From Haemaphysalis longicornis (taxonomy: Eukaryota; Arthropoda; Arachnida; Ixodida; Ixodidae), in NCBI GenBank assembly GCA_013339765.2, contig CM023452.1, positions 161,416,416-161,480,415 of the forward strand: a DNA stretch of 64,000 nt, read 5' to 3'. The position numbers were made by a program, and so were the translations under genes. Within the stretch, counting starts at the first letter, position 1; every line of letters starts with the position of its first letter. Shown here piece after piece: positions 11,501 to 24,493 of this stretch. The notes beneath the pieces were generated by a model. It was given only the letters and a program-made list of their open reading frames with translations, ran no database searches and was not told where the DNA came from.

Positions 11501-14500
11501 CTACAATTAAAATATCAAAACATTTCGCACGAGTTTCAGGTTTCCCGAAATGACCACCTGTCGTTATCTATTCATGCAAGGACATATGTAGGCACTGAAG
11601 GATCTGCTTTACACTAATTCTTAATTGTTTGCTGCCTTGTTCCTTTCTTAACCTACCTCCCTTTGTAATTCCCTCGACCTTGCGGGTATGATAACAAATG
11701 AAACGAAATGAAAAAAGTGATTTTTGTCTGGATTCTGCCGTATTCTTGGCTTCTGGGATTTTGTTGCAAGAGAGCGTTGCCTTGGTCTCTTCTTTCTCGC
11801 CATCATATTATGTGACCTCATAGAAAGCAGGTTCTGCCACCTTATCTTAGCGCATATTATTGCCGCTGCTCCATCTATGTAAAAACTCTATGTTAAAAAG
11901 AAGTAAATGTTACTGTAAAGTAAATAACTTACACATGGTTGGTAGTTTCTCTTCCGTGGCGATTAAGCGCGAGCCGGTGGTCTCGATCTGTAGAACAAAT
12001 AATAGTACCAGGATTTAGTAAGCTTTTTTGTATTTTATCCATCACTGCACGGGGAGGAGGCCGACCCAGAAATTTACACAGTGGAGGACAATCCACACGG
12101 TTGGTATTTTTAATGTAGGGAAAGGGAAGTGGCGAAAAACGGAACCAGTCTTTTAGTAAATTCAAAAAATATCGCGAAGCGAATTCCCGTAATTTCAACC
12201 AACCAACAAACAGTCAAACAAGGTTAATTAGTGCAGCATATACGAGAGAAAAATGATGAGACCACACAAGACTAGCTCAGGTCCTTCGTGCACCGCGCTA
12301 CTTAACTATAACTGTTCGAACCAACTAGTCCACATTAGTACATTGACAACATGCACAACCACAAAACCCACCTACAGCACTTAAGACAGGGATACTCGGG
12401 TTTCCTGGAACTTAGACTTCAGAACCAAGACTGAGACCACCTAGGCACCCTCCCCCCTACGCATGGGTTAATGAGTCAGTGAACACAGAGGAAACGCCAC
12501 AGCCAGTTAATTCCACTGAGGCGTTACCAGCTAAGTCGTGCATATACTACAAGATAACGCGTGATTGGCTTCTGAACTCGAGTGGCACAAAAAATGGCTA
12601 CAACCTTCATTGTGAAGGTAGTTCGAAAGCGAAGCTGTAAACGACACTCACAACAATTACCTTGCGACGTATCTTGAATTAACACACGTGGCTCAACAAA
12701 GAGTTAAACCTGAAATTCTGCCAGCCCTTATTGGGGATTCCAAGGGGTGGCGTTCCGAGAGCAGTAGCTTTAGCCACGACTGCGCTAGAGTGGCGAACCC
12801 CACCGCTGTAGCCGCTCCATGCGTCGGCGAAAAAAAAAACGCATGGGAGCGTCTTTTCAAGGGTGATCCAGCGGAACCTAGCCATGCTGAAGTTCTTGCA
12901 CGCGGCTACACCACAATTCGGCATGTGAGCTTAGAGATTCCCATTTATACCGATTTAAACCAGTTAGTTCAGTGTGTTTGAGAATTGCGAGAAGGCTGAT
13001 GAAACTTTTACAATCGCAATTTATCAGAACGATTTGCTCCTTTTAGCTTTTGTAATATCTGCTAAAACACAACCGGTTTGTAATTCACGAATTTAGATAA
13101 CGGAGACCCCTTTGTGACAAGCTGTGCGCAAAAGGTAATGATTCTGTAGCTGCCAGATGTCTGTATTTGGTCTGAACATTTTGTTTTCCAACAATGCAAA
13201 TCAATCTTTAACGTATCCTTGGCGTACGACCACTTTATTCCGTCGGGTCCGGTGTAGCCAGGTGGTGCTTTTGCGCAAGTTAATGAAGCTGTGTGAACAA
13301 AGCACACAATGGAGTCGAATCTGCGCCAAAAGAGGCCCAAAACAGCCCTCGCTCAAGCCGGCAACAAAGCGAACAGAACGAGTCCTGCTGCTGCGCCCGC
13401 CGGGACGAGGAGGCTCCAGCGAGCGCGGAACTCTTGGTAGTAGTGCGCATTCCCCGAGCCGTATACACCGTGCTCCGTGAGTGAGGGACAATAAAGGCCT
13501 ACCAGAGAGAGCGAAGACGGCGCTCCCCTCTGTGGTCGCCTCCAAAAACCACCCTGCTTCTCTGGAACTGCTCATACAAAAGTTTATAACGTACAGGTAT
13601 TACTCTTTCCTTTACCTGCAATCAGCATGGATGGTAGGACACACGGCCACATGTACTACGCGAAAAAACGAAAAACTTTCAGTTACCAAACATTGTTTCG
13701 TGCTTGTTTACCGTTACCCTTCTTCACGTTAATCGAAAGGCCTGCCCCTTTATTACCGTATGTGCCCTCTCGTGTGCTCCAATCAGAAAATATTGTACAA
13801 ACATCTACTTTGCAGTTGCAGCATCCGGCGACGTAATGGGAGTCTGAAGTAAATTTTTCAAGCTGCCGTTTTTGCTTGCACTGCGTATGCTGGCTCAAAT
13901 GAACACTTTTCTCATCGTTTATATGAGCGATAAGGCGGTATTTATTTCATAAAGCCTGAAAAAAGGAAGAACACCATGCAGGATGTGCGGCGGTTACGCC
14001 AACCAACCGCAGTGACGTCAGGTAAAGGTGCTACATAATTGGACGATGTCCAATTTAACATTCAAAGAAGTTTCGGTTTCATTTCTGTGAAATCTCTTCG
14101 TATCCAGCGTATTGTTGGATGGGCATTCCGGATATTTCAATAATCCCCATACAGCGCTTCTGTCATGTTGTCGGCTGTAAAATGCCTAGGCAAAGCCTGA
14201 CAGCACGGCTTGGAATCGTAGCAATATATCGCCGAGGCCTGCGCAGTGGATGAATGCTCTCCGCGTCTCTTCAGATGCTAAAATGTCCTGTGCTTTCCCC
14301 CCCCCCCTCTTTGGTGCTTCCCTCATTCATGCCTGTATCGTAAAAAGCATGTTCGTGCCAGGCCAAGGGTGTGCTTATTATGTCCTGTGCCCACTGTCCG
14401 AAAGCAGTCAGTACTTATGGCACCAGCAAGCCAACGAGAACTTCCTAGCGCGTCAGTATTAGTCTGCGCGCATTCTGTGAACTCGCTCTTTGAGCAATGA

Positions 14501-14735
14501 GTATTACGGCCCAAAAATGGTGAATTAAGAATAGGAAACCTCAGCCGGAAACGAAGAAATCAAGTTAAAAAGAAGAACGTGGTCTCGTTGGAGATTTAAA
14601 CTTTCGACTTGCACAATACATTCCTGGCGCGTTACAACACTCGGCCACCAGCTTTTTATCTTTATTACCGTTCGTCTCAAAAGAATAATTAGGTTACAGT
14701 CATTTCATAACAGTCACAACCTTTGCTATAATACT
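11501..14735. other. Unassigned intergenic DNA
   Basis: Several frames of 60-125 codons exist on both strands around 12.7-13.9 kb, but none shows a recognisable domain. The segment about 13250-13560 is GC-rich and contains an AATAAA at 13489, so it could be a solo-LTR or processed-RNA remnant. I could not find a partner copy, so this stays open. Confidence 0.45.
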
Positions 14736-14738
14736 AGC

Positions 14739-15650
14739 TTAAAATCTCTTCAGTTGAACAAGGTCATCTAGCATTCGTAACAGTTCAGGTGGTTCGCTTA
14801 GGGCTGTGTATACATCACGGATGTTGACGATACTCTCAATAAAATACGCTCTGGCGGGCCGCTCATTTGGATCAGCATATCTGCCAGCCGTCCTTGTGCG
14901 CCCCAAGCTGTGGGTGTTGATCAACGTAAACATGTCGACTGACACGCCTCCTGTATAACCTACAGATAGAAAATGGATCCCGAAGCGTTTATGGGCAGGT
15001 CCTTTTTTAACAGTACGCTACAGGGTGCCCCAGTGAAATCTCGCGTCTGAGCAGTCCAGAAAAATGTGGTACATAGCTTCCGACTTTAAGCACGTGCGGC
15101 AATGCATGTTCCCAGGTATACCTATTCTTTTGTCTTGGAGCGATGGCTTTACATTAAGGGTGTTACTGTGGAGCTGAAAAACGAAACAATTAACGTACGC
15201 GCCCGCATGCATTCTCTTTACCCTCACAATAAATCACCTTCCGTTCAGACTGCATACATAGACATGTATACGGGAATACGTAACACAACAACAATAAGGT
15301 CAATATACAAATTTTTACATGTTACATTGCTCACTCTATCGAAAAGTGCACTCTCAATAATTTCAACGCCCACAAAAGGTCCCACATGAAACCACACAGA
15401 TTCGCTCGTCTATATCCAAAACAGGACTCAAGTTCAGGTGTATAATCACGAAGGCGCACTTGAATGACAGTACGTAGATTCTGATCCATAAAGAAACAAA
15501 AGTAGACACAGTCTGCTTACAGAAGCAGGTTCAGAGCCCCAAGCGTCCTTTCGGAACCACGCACAACAGGTTCGAGTGGCTGGTCCACTCCCAAGTCAAT
15601 CGACAGACAAAACACCAAACGCACTATGTCACTCCTGGACAGAAACTGTC
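14739..15650 (-). pseudogene. LINE ORF2 C-terminal fragment
   Basis: Read on the minus strand, this fragment encodes the end of a non-LTR retrotransposon ORF2. Recognisable segments in order are SRSDIVRLVF and the following thumb-like region near 15600, then FGYRRANLCGFMWDLL near 15400, then the terminal Cys-Cys-His-Cys zinc motif in CRTCLKSEAMYHIFLDC at about 15058-15115, then a C-terminal tail ending DDLVQLKRF at 14739. Frames shift at several points and stops are present. No EN or RT catalytic core remains, so the copy is 5' truncated. Confidence 0.72.
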
Positions 15651-16736
15651 GTCATCGACAGCACCTGGAGGACATAGAAGACTCGGCCACGAGGTATAAG
15701 GTATATAGTGTATATAAGGTATAAAATGTACAACCAGTTTACATTTTTATTTAGTTTTAGCATTTCAAGCAACTTAAATGACTATTTGTTGTACAGCGCT
15801 CGTGCAGTAACTGTGCCCCAAATTTCCGCATTATCTCACGTCTAGCAATTGCATTTCTTAGACGGACGAACAAGCCTTCGCTGATGTGTGGTCGTGCTGC
15901 TGACCGCTGTGCTTGTTCACGCAATAGTAAAGAGGGCTTCTCTACCCTAATCTCACTCTGTACGGTAAACGTTTCAGTTGATTTGATTCGTTGAGTACCT
16001 ATACAAGCCCCGCTGACTCTTCTCCCGCCTTCGATTGGCAATAAATTTTCCTACTAGCGTAACAGTCAGCAAAGCGGGGACTATGGTCTTCTGCAGTGGC
16101 AGTGTGCAATGACCTGGACTTGTAGCTTGATACAGTGTACAAACAAACTAAAGAAAGGCACCTTCTTTCATTCACAAACGTGTCGCAGTTTCAACTGAGT
16201 GAACGAATTGTGCCGAATCATCGATGGCCAGCAGACTAAACCCTGGTCTGCCTGAATCTTTCGCAAATTCGGCGAGCCGTGCAGTAGCGCAGTCATTTTT
16301 TCCTGACGTCACACGAAAGCGCACCATAAAATGGGCGAGGATGCAGAGAGAAGACAGCATTTCTGTCTTCATTTTCCTACTAAATAAATTCGCAGAAACG
16401 CACCCACAGGGGCCGAAACATGGCCTAGGGACTCGGAATTACAATTTGCGCTAGTAATCCCGCAATATTTTCAAATCACTTCAGTGACCCTTTAAGAGAG
16501 CCCTTCAGCTGCGCAAGAACCACTATACAGTTATTTTTCTCCAAACTAACGCGCCATCGCTGTGTATACCCTCTTGATTCACAAAGGCCGTTTATGACAA
16601 TTCTTTGTTTTTTTTTCACATCGTTCAGGTTCCGTTCGCGTCATCCACTTAGCGGACACTTTTCCAGAAGGTGCAGTTGTTACAAATTGCTTTCCAGATG
16701 CACTTAGTATACTTGGAAGCATCTGTGTATAATTGC
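15651..16736. other. Unassigned intergenic DNA
   Basis: I see no gene, repeat or element boundary here. The TG-rich array begins directly downstream without an obvious junction sequence. Confidence 0.5.
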
Positions 16737-19700
16737 CTGCCCCCGCATGCGCGTGCGTGTGTGTTCGTCCTTGTATGTGCGTGACAGCACCCGCATGCGT
16801 GAGTGTGCGTGCGTGTGTCTCTATGCGCGTAACTGACCGCACGTGCATCTGTGTGAATGTGCATTTGCGTGTGTGTGTGTTCGTACGTCTGCACCTGCGT
16901 TCGTGTGTCTGTGCGCGCGTGCGCTTCTGTGTTGGTGTGCAAGTGGGTGTGTGCATGCATCTGCGCCTTCGTGAGTGCGTCTCCACTCCCGCTTGTGCCT
17001 GTCTGTACGAGTGATGCTGTGTGCGCGTGCGTGCATTTGCGGGCATGTGCGTGAACGTGTGCCTGTCCGTGCACGTGCATGTCTATTTTGGTGAATGTGC
17101 ATGCGACTGTGCCTACCAGCGTGTACGTGTGTGCGAGTGCATGTGTACGTGTGCGTTCATGTACATATGGGCGGGCGTAAGTACGCGTGGGAGTGCATAT
17201 GTACGTGTTTGGGCATGGGCATATGTGCTTCCATATGTGCGCATGCGTTGAACTGTGTGTACAGCGTGCGTGTGGGTGTGTTCCTATATTCGTTCGTTAG
17301 CGCCTCCGTGCACGTATCTGTGCGTGCGCGTGCAGGTCCACGCGTGTTTGTGCGTGTGTGTGACCGTGCGTGTGCACCTGCATGCACATATATGGGCCTG
17401 TCCGTGTACCTGTGTGTGCAAGTTATGTGTTTGAGCATGCATGCCTTCGTGCGGCTGTGTGCGTGCGTGCATAGGCCTTTGCTTACGCGTGCGTGTGTTT
17501 GTGTGTGTGCGAGCCCGTATGTGTGTGTATTTGCGTGCTTCTGCACATGTGTGCGTGTGCGCCCGCGTGTTTCTTCGCGTACGGCGTGTGCATAAGTATG
17601 CCTGTGTGTGTGCGTGCATGTGTGGGAGTGTACGTGAATGTGTGTGTGTGCATGCATCTGCCACTACCTGCGTGTGTGTAGATGCGTGTATGTACTTGCG
17701 CCTGATCAGCGTGTATGTGCGCGTGTGCGTACCTGTGTGTGTTTGTATTGTGTGCGTGAGAGTGTGTATGTCCATGCATCTGTGTCTACGCGGGTGTGCC
17801 TTTGTGTGCGCGTGCATGTGTGCGTGTGCGCGTGAGGGTGTATGTGCATGCGTCTGCGCGGTGTGGATGGGAGTGGATCTGCGCCTGCGTGCATGCACCT
17901 AGGTGTGCGTGCGTGTCTGTGCGTGCGTGCACCCGCTTGCGTGTGTGCGTGCGCGCGCGTGCGTGTGCCTCTGTCTGCTCTTTCTTAAATGTGCATGCGT
18001 GAAATACATTGTATCTGCACCAGCATGTGTGTGTGTACTTTGGTTTGTCTGGGTGCGCTTAATGATTGCGTGTGCGTACGCGTATGTACGTGCGTTCGTC
18101 GCCGCCTACGTTAGTGTTCCTGCGTGTGCCCGTGGATGTGTGCGTGGGCGTGTGAGGGTGAATGAGAGTGCGTCTGCACTAGCGTTCGTGTGTGTCCATG
18201 TGTGTGCGTTCGTATGCGTGTGTGTGTGTCTGTGTGCGTTTGTGTGCGCGCATGTGTTTGGCTTTGTGTGTTCATGTGAGAGCACGCGTGTGTGTATGTG
18301 CGCGTCTATGAGCCTGCATCCCTGTTATTGAGTGTGCGTTTTCACGTGTGTGTTCCTGCATTCGTGTGTGTGCATGTGCAAGCCTGTGTGTAGGTGGGTA
18401 CGTCTGCATCTGCGTGGGTATGTGTGTGTCGGTGCGTGTGTGGGAGTGTGCCTACTTGCTTGTTTATCGGCCGGCGTGCTTGTGTGTACACGCGAGCTTG
18501 TGCCTGCGTGTGCGTGGGTCGGTGTGTGCGCTCCCATGTGTGTCCGCACGCATGTGTTCGTATGTGCGTGCTTGTTGGCGCCCGTGCGTGTATCTGTTTG
18601 TTCACGTACATCTGTGTCCTGATCCATTTGCCTGTGTATGGGCGTGAATGGGTGTACGTGGGTGGGTGGGCGTGTATGGCGTGCGTCTGGGCATGTGTGC
18701 GTATGTGTCTGGGCGTGCTTATGCATTTGCGTGCGCTTGTATGTGTGCGAGGGCGGCGTGTGTGTATGTGCATGCTAGTGTGTTCGGCTTTGTGCGTGGG
18801 TCTACCCTGCATGCGTGTCTATGAGCGCGGGTCTGTGCTTATGTCGGCGTGTACAATCTTGTGCGTGGATCTGCATCTATCCGCCTATGTGTGTGCGGTG
18901 CATGCGCCTTTGTGGGCATGCATTTGTGTGAGTTTTTATGGGTGTGTTTATGTGTGCGCGTCTCCACCTGTATGCGTGTGTGTACGGGCGTGCGTGTGCC
19001 TCTGTGTACGTGTGCGGGCTTGGATTTGCATGCGTGTGTGCGTGCGCGGGAGAGTGTGCCTTTGTGTCCGCGTGCAAGTGTGTGCGTGTCCATGCGTGTG
19101 TATATGTGCTCGTGTCTACGTCTGCGTCTACCATTGCACATGCGTGCTCATGTGTGCGTGTGTGCATCTTCACTGCGTGACTGTGCGTGCGTGTGTGTAT
19201 TTGCATGCGTCTGAACCGCATTGCGTGAGTATGTGCGCGTACATGTGAGTGTGCGAGTGCCTGTACGTGCGTGTGCGTATATATGAGTGTGCGTGGGTCT
19301 GCGCATCTGTGCGAGTGTTTGTGCGTGTACCTGTGTGTGTGTGTACGTGTGTGCACACAGACACACGTGGCACAGGTATTGCTGGTCGACTGCGCATTCT
19401 TGAAACGGGAGCTCACGCCTGGAATGGTCCTTTCACATTTGCGAAGATCCCTTGAACATTGTCCACCTGGTGGGGTTCCCGCCCACCATGGGCGGTGTTC
19501 CCGCCCATTCCGATATTGCCGCATTGGCAGGGGTTAAGCAGCCTAGCAGCATGTCCTGCCAAAGATGGTCACCGAGTTGACGGTCCACCGTGGACGCGAG
19601 AGTCGGCATGTGCATTTGTGTCTCTTAGTGACGCCAGGTACCTACCGTCAAAATAAGTAAAAGCGACTCCGCGGCCTTGCGCTTGCCCTTTGTGTGGGTC

Positions 19701-22606
19701 TACGATGCTTGGGAAGTTCACCCGGCTTGGGCGGGAATCGCCCCTATGGACTGGAGCGCCTCAAAAAACGCAGAACCTTTGTGTGTGTGCGCACGGGCGT
19801 CTGTCTGTGTGTGCGCGTAATGTGTAGGGATGTTCTTGCAGGTATGAGTGTGTGTCTGCCCTAAGTGGGTACGGCTATTTGTGCGCGTGCCTGTGTGCGC
19901 GTGTGCACATGTATGCCTCAGCATGCCGTCATTTTTGCGTGCGTCTGCACCTTCCACCATGTGTCTGGGCATGCGTGTGCTCTATGTGTGCTTGCATGTG
20001 TTTGCATGTGCCTATAAGCGTGCACCTGCACATGCGTGTGTGTGCCTGTGTGTGTGTTTCCATGCGAGTGCGCGCATGTCTGTGTGCGTGCGTGCGCGTG
20101 TGCATGTGCGTGCGTCTCTATCTGCGTGGTTTGGTGCCCGCATGCATATGCATCTGTGTGCGTTCACGTGCCCGTGTTGTCGCAAGCATGTTTCCGTGCG
20201 TATACGTGAACGTATCCGCGTGAGCGCTTGTGCATGTGTGTTTGTGTGTTCCTTTCTCTACGCGTGCAACTGTGTGCGTGTGCATGCGCATGTGTTTGTC
20301 TGTGTGCAGGTGCATGCGCATGGTGTGTATGTGTGCGTGTGCCTGAATTCGCGTGGTAGTGTATACGCCTCCGTGCATGCGTTTATGTTCGTGCGTCTGC
20401 ACCTGCGCACGTATGGAGGTGCGCGTGAGTGTGTGTCCGCGTGCATGTGTGTGCGTGACCGAGCTTGTGTGTGTGTGTGTGGGGTCTGTCTCTTCTTGCG
20501 TCTGTGCATGCGTGCGACTATATGTGTGTGCATGTTTTGCGTGGCGGGCCTGTGTGTACTTGCCTGCTTCTTCGCCTGCATGTGTGCGCACGGGCATGTG
20601 TGTGCGCGCGTGCGTGTTCGCGTATGTGCGTGTGCATGCGTGTGTTTATGTGCGTGAGTGCGTCTCCACGAACGTGCGTGCGCCTCTGTGCACGCATGAT
20701 TGTGTGCGCGTGCCCATGGGCTTGCGCCCGCATCCTCTGTTAGCATAGTGTGTGTGTGTGCGTGTGACCGCGCCTCCCTGCGTGTGTGTGTGTGCATGCG
20801 TGGATCTTTGTGTGGTCTCCGCATGTGCGTGCGTGTTTATGTGCTTGCGTCTGCACCTGCATGTATGTGCGCGTGCGTGTGCTTGTGTGCGCTTCGCCTA
20901 CGTAGGTGTTACTGTGTGCAAGTCAATGTGTGGGCGTGCGTGCCTGTGTACACGTGCGTGCCTCAGCGCCTGCATTCGTGTTTGTATGTGCGTGCCTGTG
21001 CGGGTGTATCTGCGTGGGTATGCACCTGCGTGCTTGTGAATGGGCGCGTCCGTGTGCCTGTTCATGCGTGTGCAAGTCTGTGCGTGCGTGTGTGTACGTG
21101 AGTGCGTGTGCAACGGTGTGCGTGTGTGCACGCGTGTGTGTGCCTTTGTGTTTCTCAGAGTGATTGTACGAGATTGCATCTGCGCCTCCGTCCGTGTGCG
21201 TGAAGGTGTGTGCGGGGTTGTTGCGGCTTTTGCATACGCACAGGTGTGCGCGCGGCGGATGCCTTCGTGCGTTTGTTGTTGGGCGTGCGTCTGCCTGTAT
21301 GTGCGCGTGAATGTTTTCATGTGTGTGCATGTCTGTAATACAGGCGCCTGTGCCTACATGATTGTCTGTGTGCATCCATGTACGTGCGTGTGCGAACGTG
21401 TGTGTATGTGCGTGTGTGCGCACTCGCGTGTGCCTTTGTGTGCGTTTGCATGTATGTGTGTGTGGGTGTGTATGTGCGTATGTGCATGCGTATGCGCCTG
21501 TGACGTGTGCCTTTGTGAGCGTGTTCCTTGGTGTGCGCGTGTATGTGTGTGCAGACGCAGGCATGTATGTACATCCGTGTATGTGCACCTGCGTGAAGTT
21601 GCGTGCGCCAGTACGTGCATGCACGTGAATGTCTGCGTGAGTGTGCGTATGTGTGTGCATGCACCTGCACCTCCGTGCTTGTTGGGTGTGCGCATGGGTG
21701 TGCCTGTGTGCGCGTGTCAATGTGTGTGCGTGCTTATATGCATATTCTTGCGTCTGCACCCTCGTGCGTACGTGAGAGTGCGTGTGCGGATGTGTGTGCA
21801 TGTCCGAGCATGTGCGTCTCCGTGGGTCGGTGTGTACCAGTACGTGTGCCCATGTGTGCACACGCATGTGTATGCGTGCGTGTGGATGTGTGTGCACGAG
21901 CATGTTTGCGTGTGTGGGTGTGTGGGTGTTATTGTCCTTCTGCCCCTACGAGCATGTGTGAGTGCATATGTATGTGCGCGCATGCGTGTGGCTGTGCGTG
22001 TGCATGCACGTGTGTGTGCCTGTGTGCGCACGCGTGTGCCTCTGTGTGCGCCCACATGTGTGCGCGTGTGCGTTTGTCTGCCTGGGCGCGTTCATTGTTG
22101 TGTGTGTGCGGGCATGAGTGCATGTGGGGGCTACTGCACCGGCTTGCGTGCGTGCGTGCAGGCGTCTCCCTCCGTGTGCGCGTGCATCGGTGTACGTGAG
22201 TGTGTGTGCATGCGTCTAATGCTACGCCCATGTGCCTGTGTTTGCGTATGCCTTTGCGTGCGCAAGCGGGTGCGTTCGCTGGCTTTCATCTGCCCCTGCC
22301 GGCGTGCGTGTCTTTGCATGTGAGTGCATGTGTCTGCACACACCTTTGTTTGCGTGTGGGTATGTGCGTGCACCTGCGCCTGCGAGTGTGTGTGACCAGT
22401 GCGTGCGCGTATGTGTGTTTGCGTTGGTGTGTATGTGCGTATGCGCGTGCTTAGCGCTTGCATGCGTGTGTTTGTGTGCGTTAGCACCTGCTTCCGTGTG
22501 CCTGTGTGTGCGGGTTCATTTGTGTGCTTGTGGGAGCGAGTGCTTACGGGAGTGTCTGCCTGTGTGCGGGTGTGCATGTGCGTGTGTGTGCTTGCGTGAG
22601 TTTTCA
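16737..22606. repeat. 5.9-kb TG/CG/CA-rich array
   Basis: The plus strand is almost entirely alternating purine and pyrimidine, built from TG, CG and CA steps. Phrases such as TCTGCACCTGCGTG recur at irregular spacings of roughly 45-70 bp (for example near 16889, 20398, 20852 and 22370). It behaves like a degenerate minisatellite rather than a pure (TG)n tract. Stop codons are rare because TGA is nearly absent, so long cysteine/valine/alanine- or histidine/threonine-rich frames appear on both strands; these are composition artefacts. The array is interrupted by ordinary sequence at about 19372-19775. Its last 350 bp recur inverted at 61960-62315. Confidence 0.95.
19372..19775. other. Ordinary-complexity island inside the TG-rich array
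   Basis: About 400 bp of balanced sequence interrupts the array. It contains GTTCCCGCCCACCATGGGCG at about 19476, an imperfect palindrome, with a second GTTCCCGCCCA nearby at 19497. No coding domain or transposon end is recognised. It may be an insertion or unique DNA between two separately expanded arrays. Confidence 0.6.
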
Positions 22607-22631
22607 AACGCAACTATTCTCTCCGTTCTAG

Positions 22632-24493
22632 CAGAGTCCTTCAGTGCTTTACTGGTCACGAAACGGCTCCGTAACTCAATGGGAGAGCTTCATATGCTGC
22701 ATTTGGCCGCCGCGCGGTGTCGCCACCCTCTCACTGAGGTCACTCCTCGGGCGGTGTTGCGCTGGCTCGAACGGCGGAGCCGCGGCGAGTTGTGTTTGTT
22801 TTGTGCGGGAAAAAAATGTAACGTGCATATCGCGCTCTTGTGATGTGACTTAAGTAGTGCAACGACGATGCCGAACATGTGCTGCATCCCGGGATGTCGT
22901 TCCTTGTACAACGATACCGCAGAAAATGTTTCCTTGTTCTGTTGACCGAGCGACGGGCAGCTGTGTGAGAAATGGAGGGGTGTCATTCCAAGGCAAGCAA
23001 CGGGAGATTTCAGCTTCGATTATAAGTGTGCGACAGTGTGTGGAAATGCACTGTGTGCAAGAAAGGAAAAAGCAATGTACCCTTTTGAGAGCATCGTGGG
23101 CCTAGAATTGTACAAGGCTAACTTAAAGCCGGATTTTTGTCATATCAGTCAGGTTGTAGCGGTGCTTCATTACCTGTTTGCAAACTTTATTAATTTGCGC
23201 TCAGGCTCGCGTGTAAAAAAGCTTTGGGACATCCTTGTGCTTTTACTTTTCATAGTTCCGCGAATTATCCCTTAGGGTTCGTTTTGTTTGTTTTGTAACC
23301 GCGCGTGGCCGATTCCGGTTTCTTATCTGGCGTGTCAACCGGAGCGCCCGTTTGCTCTTTTTGTCGTACGTCCCATCGGGCAATATTGTTTGATATGGAA
23401 AGGGTGCCACCTTGTCGCTAACTTGATTTTTTGTTTCTTCGACAATGTTCTCGATTCTATTTCCATGGATCTGAAATTAATAACGTTCCAAGAGTAATGC
23501 ATGCATAGCAAACGCCGCGCAGCTCACTTATCGACGTTCATCTGTTCACGTCACACTGCGGACTGCTTCTTAGGCGTCTGTGTTTCATTCTAGTCTTTTG
23601 TAGTGCAGGAGATCGCTAGCTCGCTGCGTTCAGAAAAGCTTTGCGTCGTTCTTGGCTACGTGGCAATATTCTGTTTCCTCCGTGTGCTGCACATCGCAGC
23701 GCGAAAAAATAAATTTTTGTACGCTGGACCACGCTCTTTTGTCTCCCTTCGTAACATAGAATTTTTTTGTTGCGTGTGATAAAATCAGTTTCATTGTTCT
23801 TTTTTCGCTTCCTGTTTTGCAAGGATTGCAAAGCGTGGAAGCAGAAAGACACATGGAGTAACATATATCTCTTCGTGTTTTGATCCTTCGCGTTTCTGCA
23901 GCGTTTTTAGATGTTCTCAAGTATGCACCAACTCATCGGAACGACCATTTGGGCTATCTCTTTTAGCGTTCTGTGCATTACAGAGCAATCAACGGATTCA
24001 TTAACGTAGTCTGAACGACGCGTACTTGGTTTCTTTCAGTTTTTTATTGTATTATCGATAGGCCCGCAGCAGTCCGTCACTACACAGCTACCGTATGTGT
24101 GGTATTTACAACTTTGCTTTAAGAAAAGAAGCAATATAGATATAAAATCCGTAAACACGACGGCGCAGCGCTTGTGCCAGAGCACACAGAAGCCGTTGCC
24201 GTTCGCGGCCGAAGTCTACGGTAACTTACTTCGAAAAATAAAACCCCATTGAAGGCAGGTGATAAACACAATTACTAGACTATTCATCGCTAACTACTAC
24301 GAAAAAAAACACACTTAATCAGCGCGCAGACACCAAAAGCAGCGAGCGTTTGCACGCCAAGAGCTGGCAAATACGCCGCACGCGCGGCGGCTGGATGACC
24401 TTCGTGCGGCGGTGGCGCCTGTAGTGGCGCGCGCGGTCCCTATATGAAGCGAGCGCCGAAGTTTCGTGACCAGTAAAGCATTGAAGGACTCTG
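22632..24493 (+). mobile_element. P-like (THAP) DNA transposon remnant with 33-bp TIRs
   Basis: The 1862-bp element has terminal inverted repeats at 22632-22664 and 24461-24493 that match at 32 of 33 positions. They start CAGAGTCCTTCA and end GGACTCTG, with weaker similarity continuing inside (CTTCATAT on both sides). The 7-bp duplication GTTCTAG flanks it at 22625-22631 and 24494-24500. The mirror arm has the empty site with a single GTTCTAG (reverse complement, 61929-61935). A THAP-type start follows the left end (22868). THAP domains begin the transposases of the P superfamily, so this is the best assignment. The usual P duplication is 8 bp, so 7 bp is slightly atypical. Most of the transposase is missing. 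Confidence 0.85.
22868..23275 (+). pseudogene. THAP-domain transposase start, broken
   Basis: From the ATG at 22868 the protein begins MPNMCCIPGCRSLY, the CX2-4C opening of a THAP zinc finger that would bind transposon-end DNA. VSLF follows at the expected distance and then a TGA at 22943-22945. Beyond the stop the same phase continues with the conserved KW of EKWRGVIPRQ. The CxxH half of the finger is recognisable only in another phase near 23035-23060 (VEMHCVQERK), so a small indel is likely. Downstream residues to the stop at about 23275 are not assigned. The catalytic region is absent or unrecognisable. Confidence 0.7.

Noticed and set aside
13201..13575. 124-codon minus-strand frame
   Set aside because: It overlaps equally long frames on the other strand in GC-rich DNA, with no domain.
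16733..22613. Long open frames in the TG-rich array, up to 427 codons on plus (21040-22323) and 326 on minus (20923-21903)
   Set aside because: They overlap on both strands and in several phases, have extreme Cys/Val/Ala or His/Thr composition, and follow from the lack of stop codons in TG/CG/CA-rich DNA.
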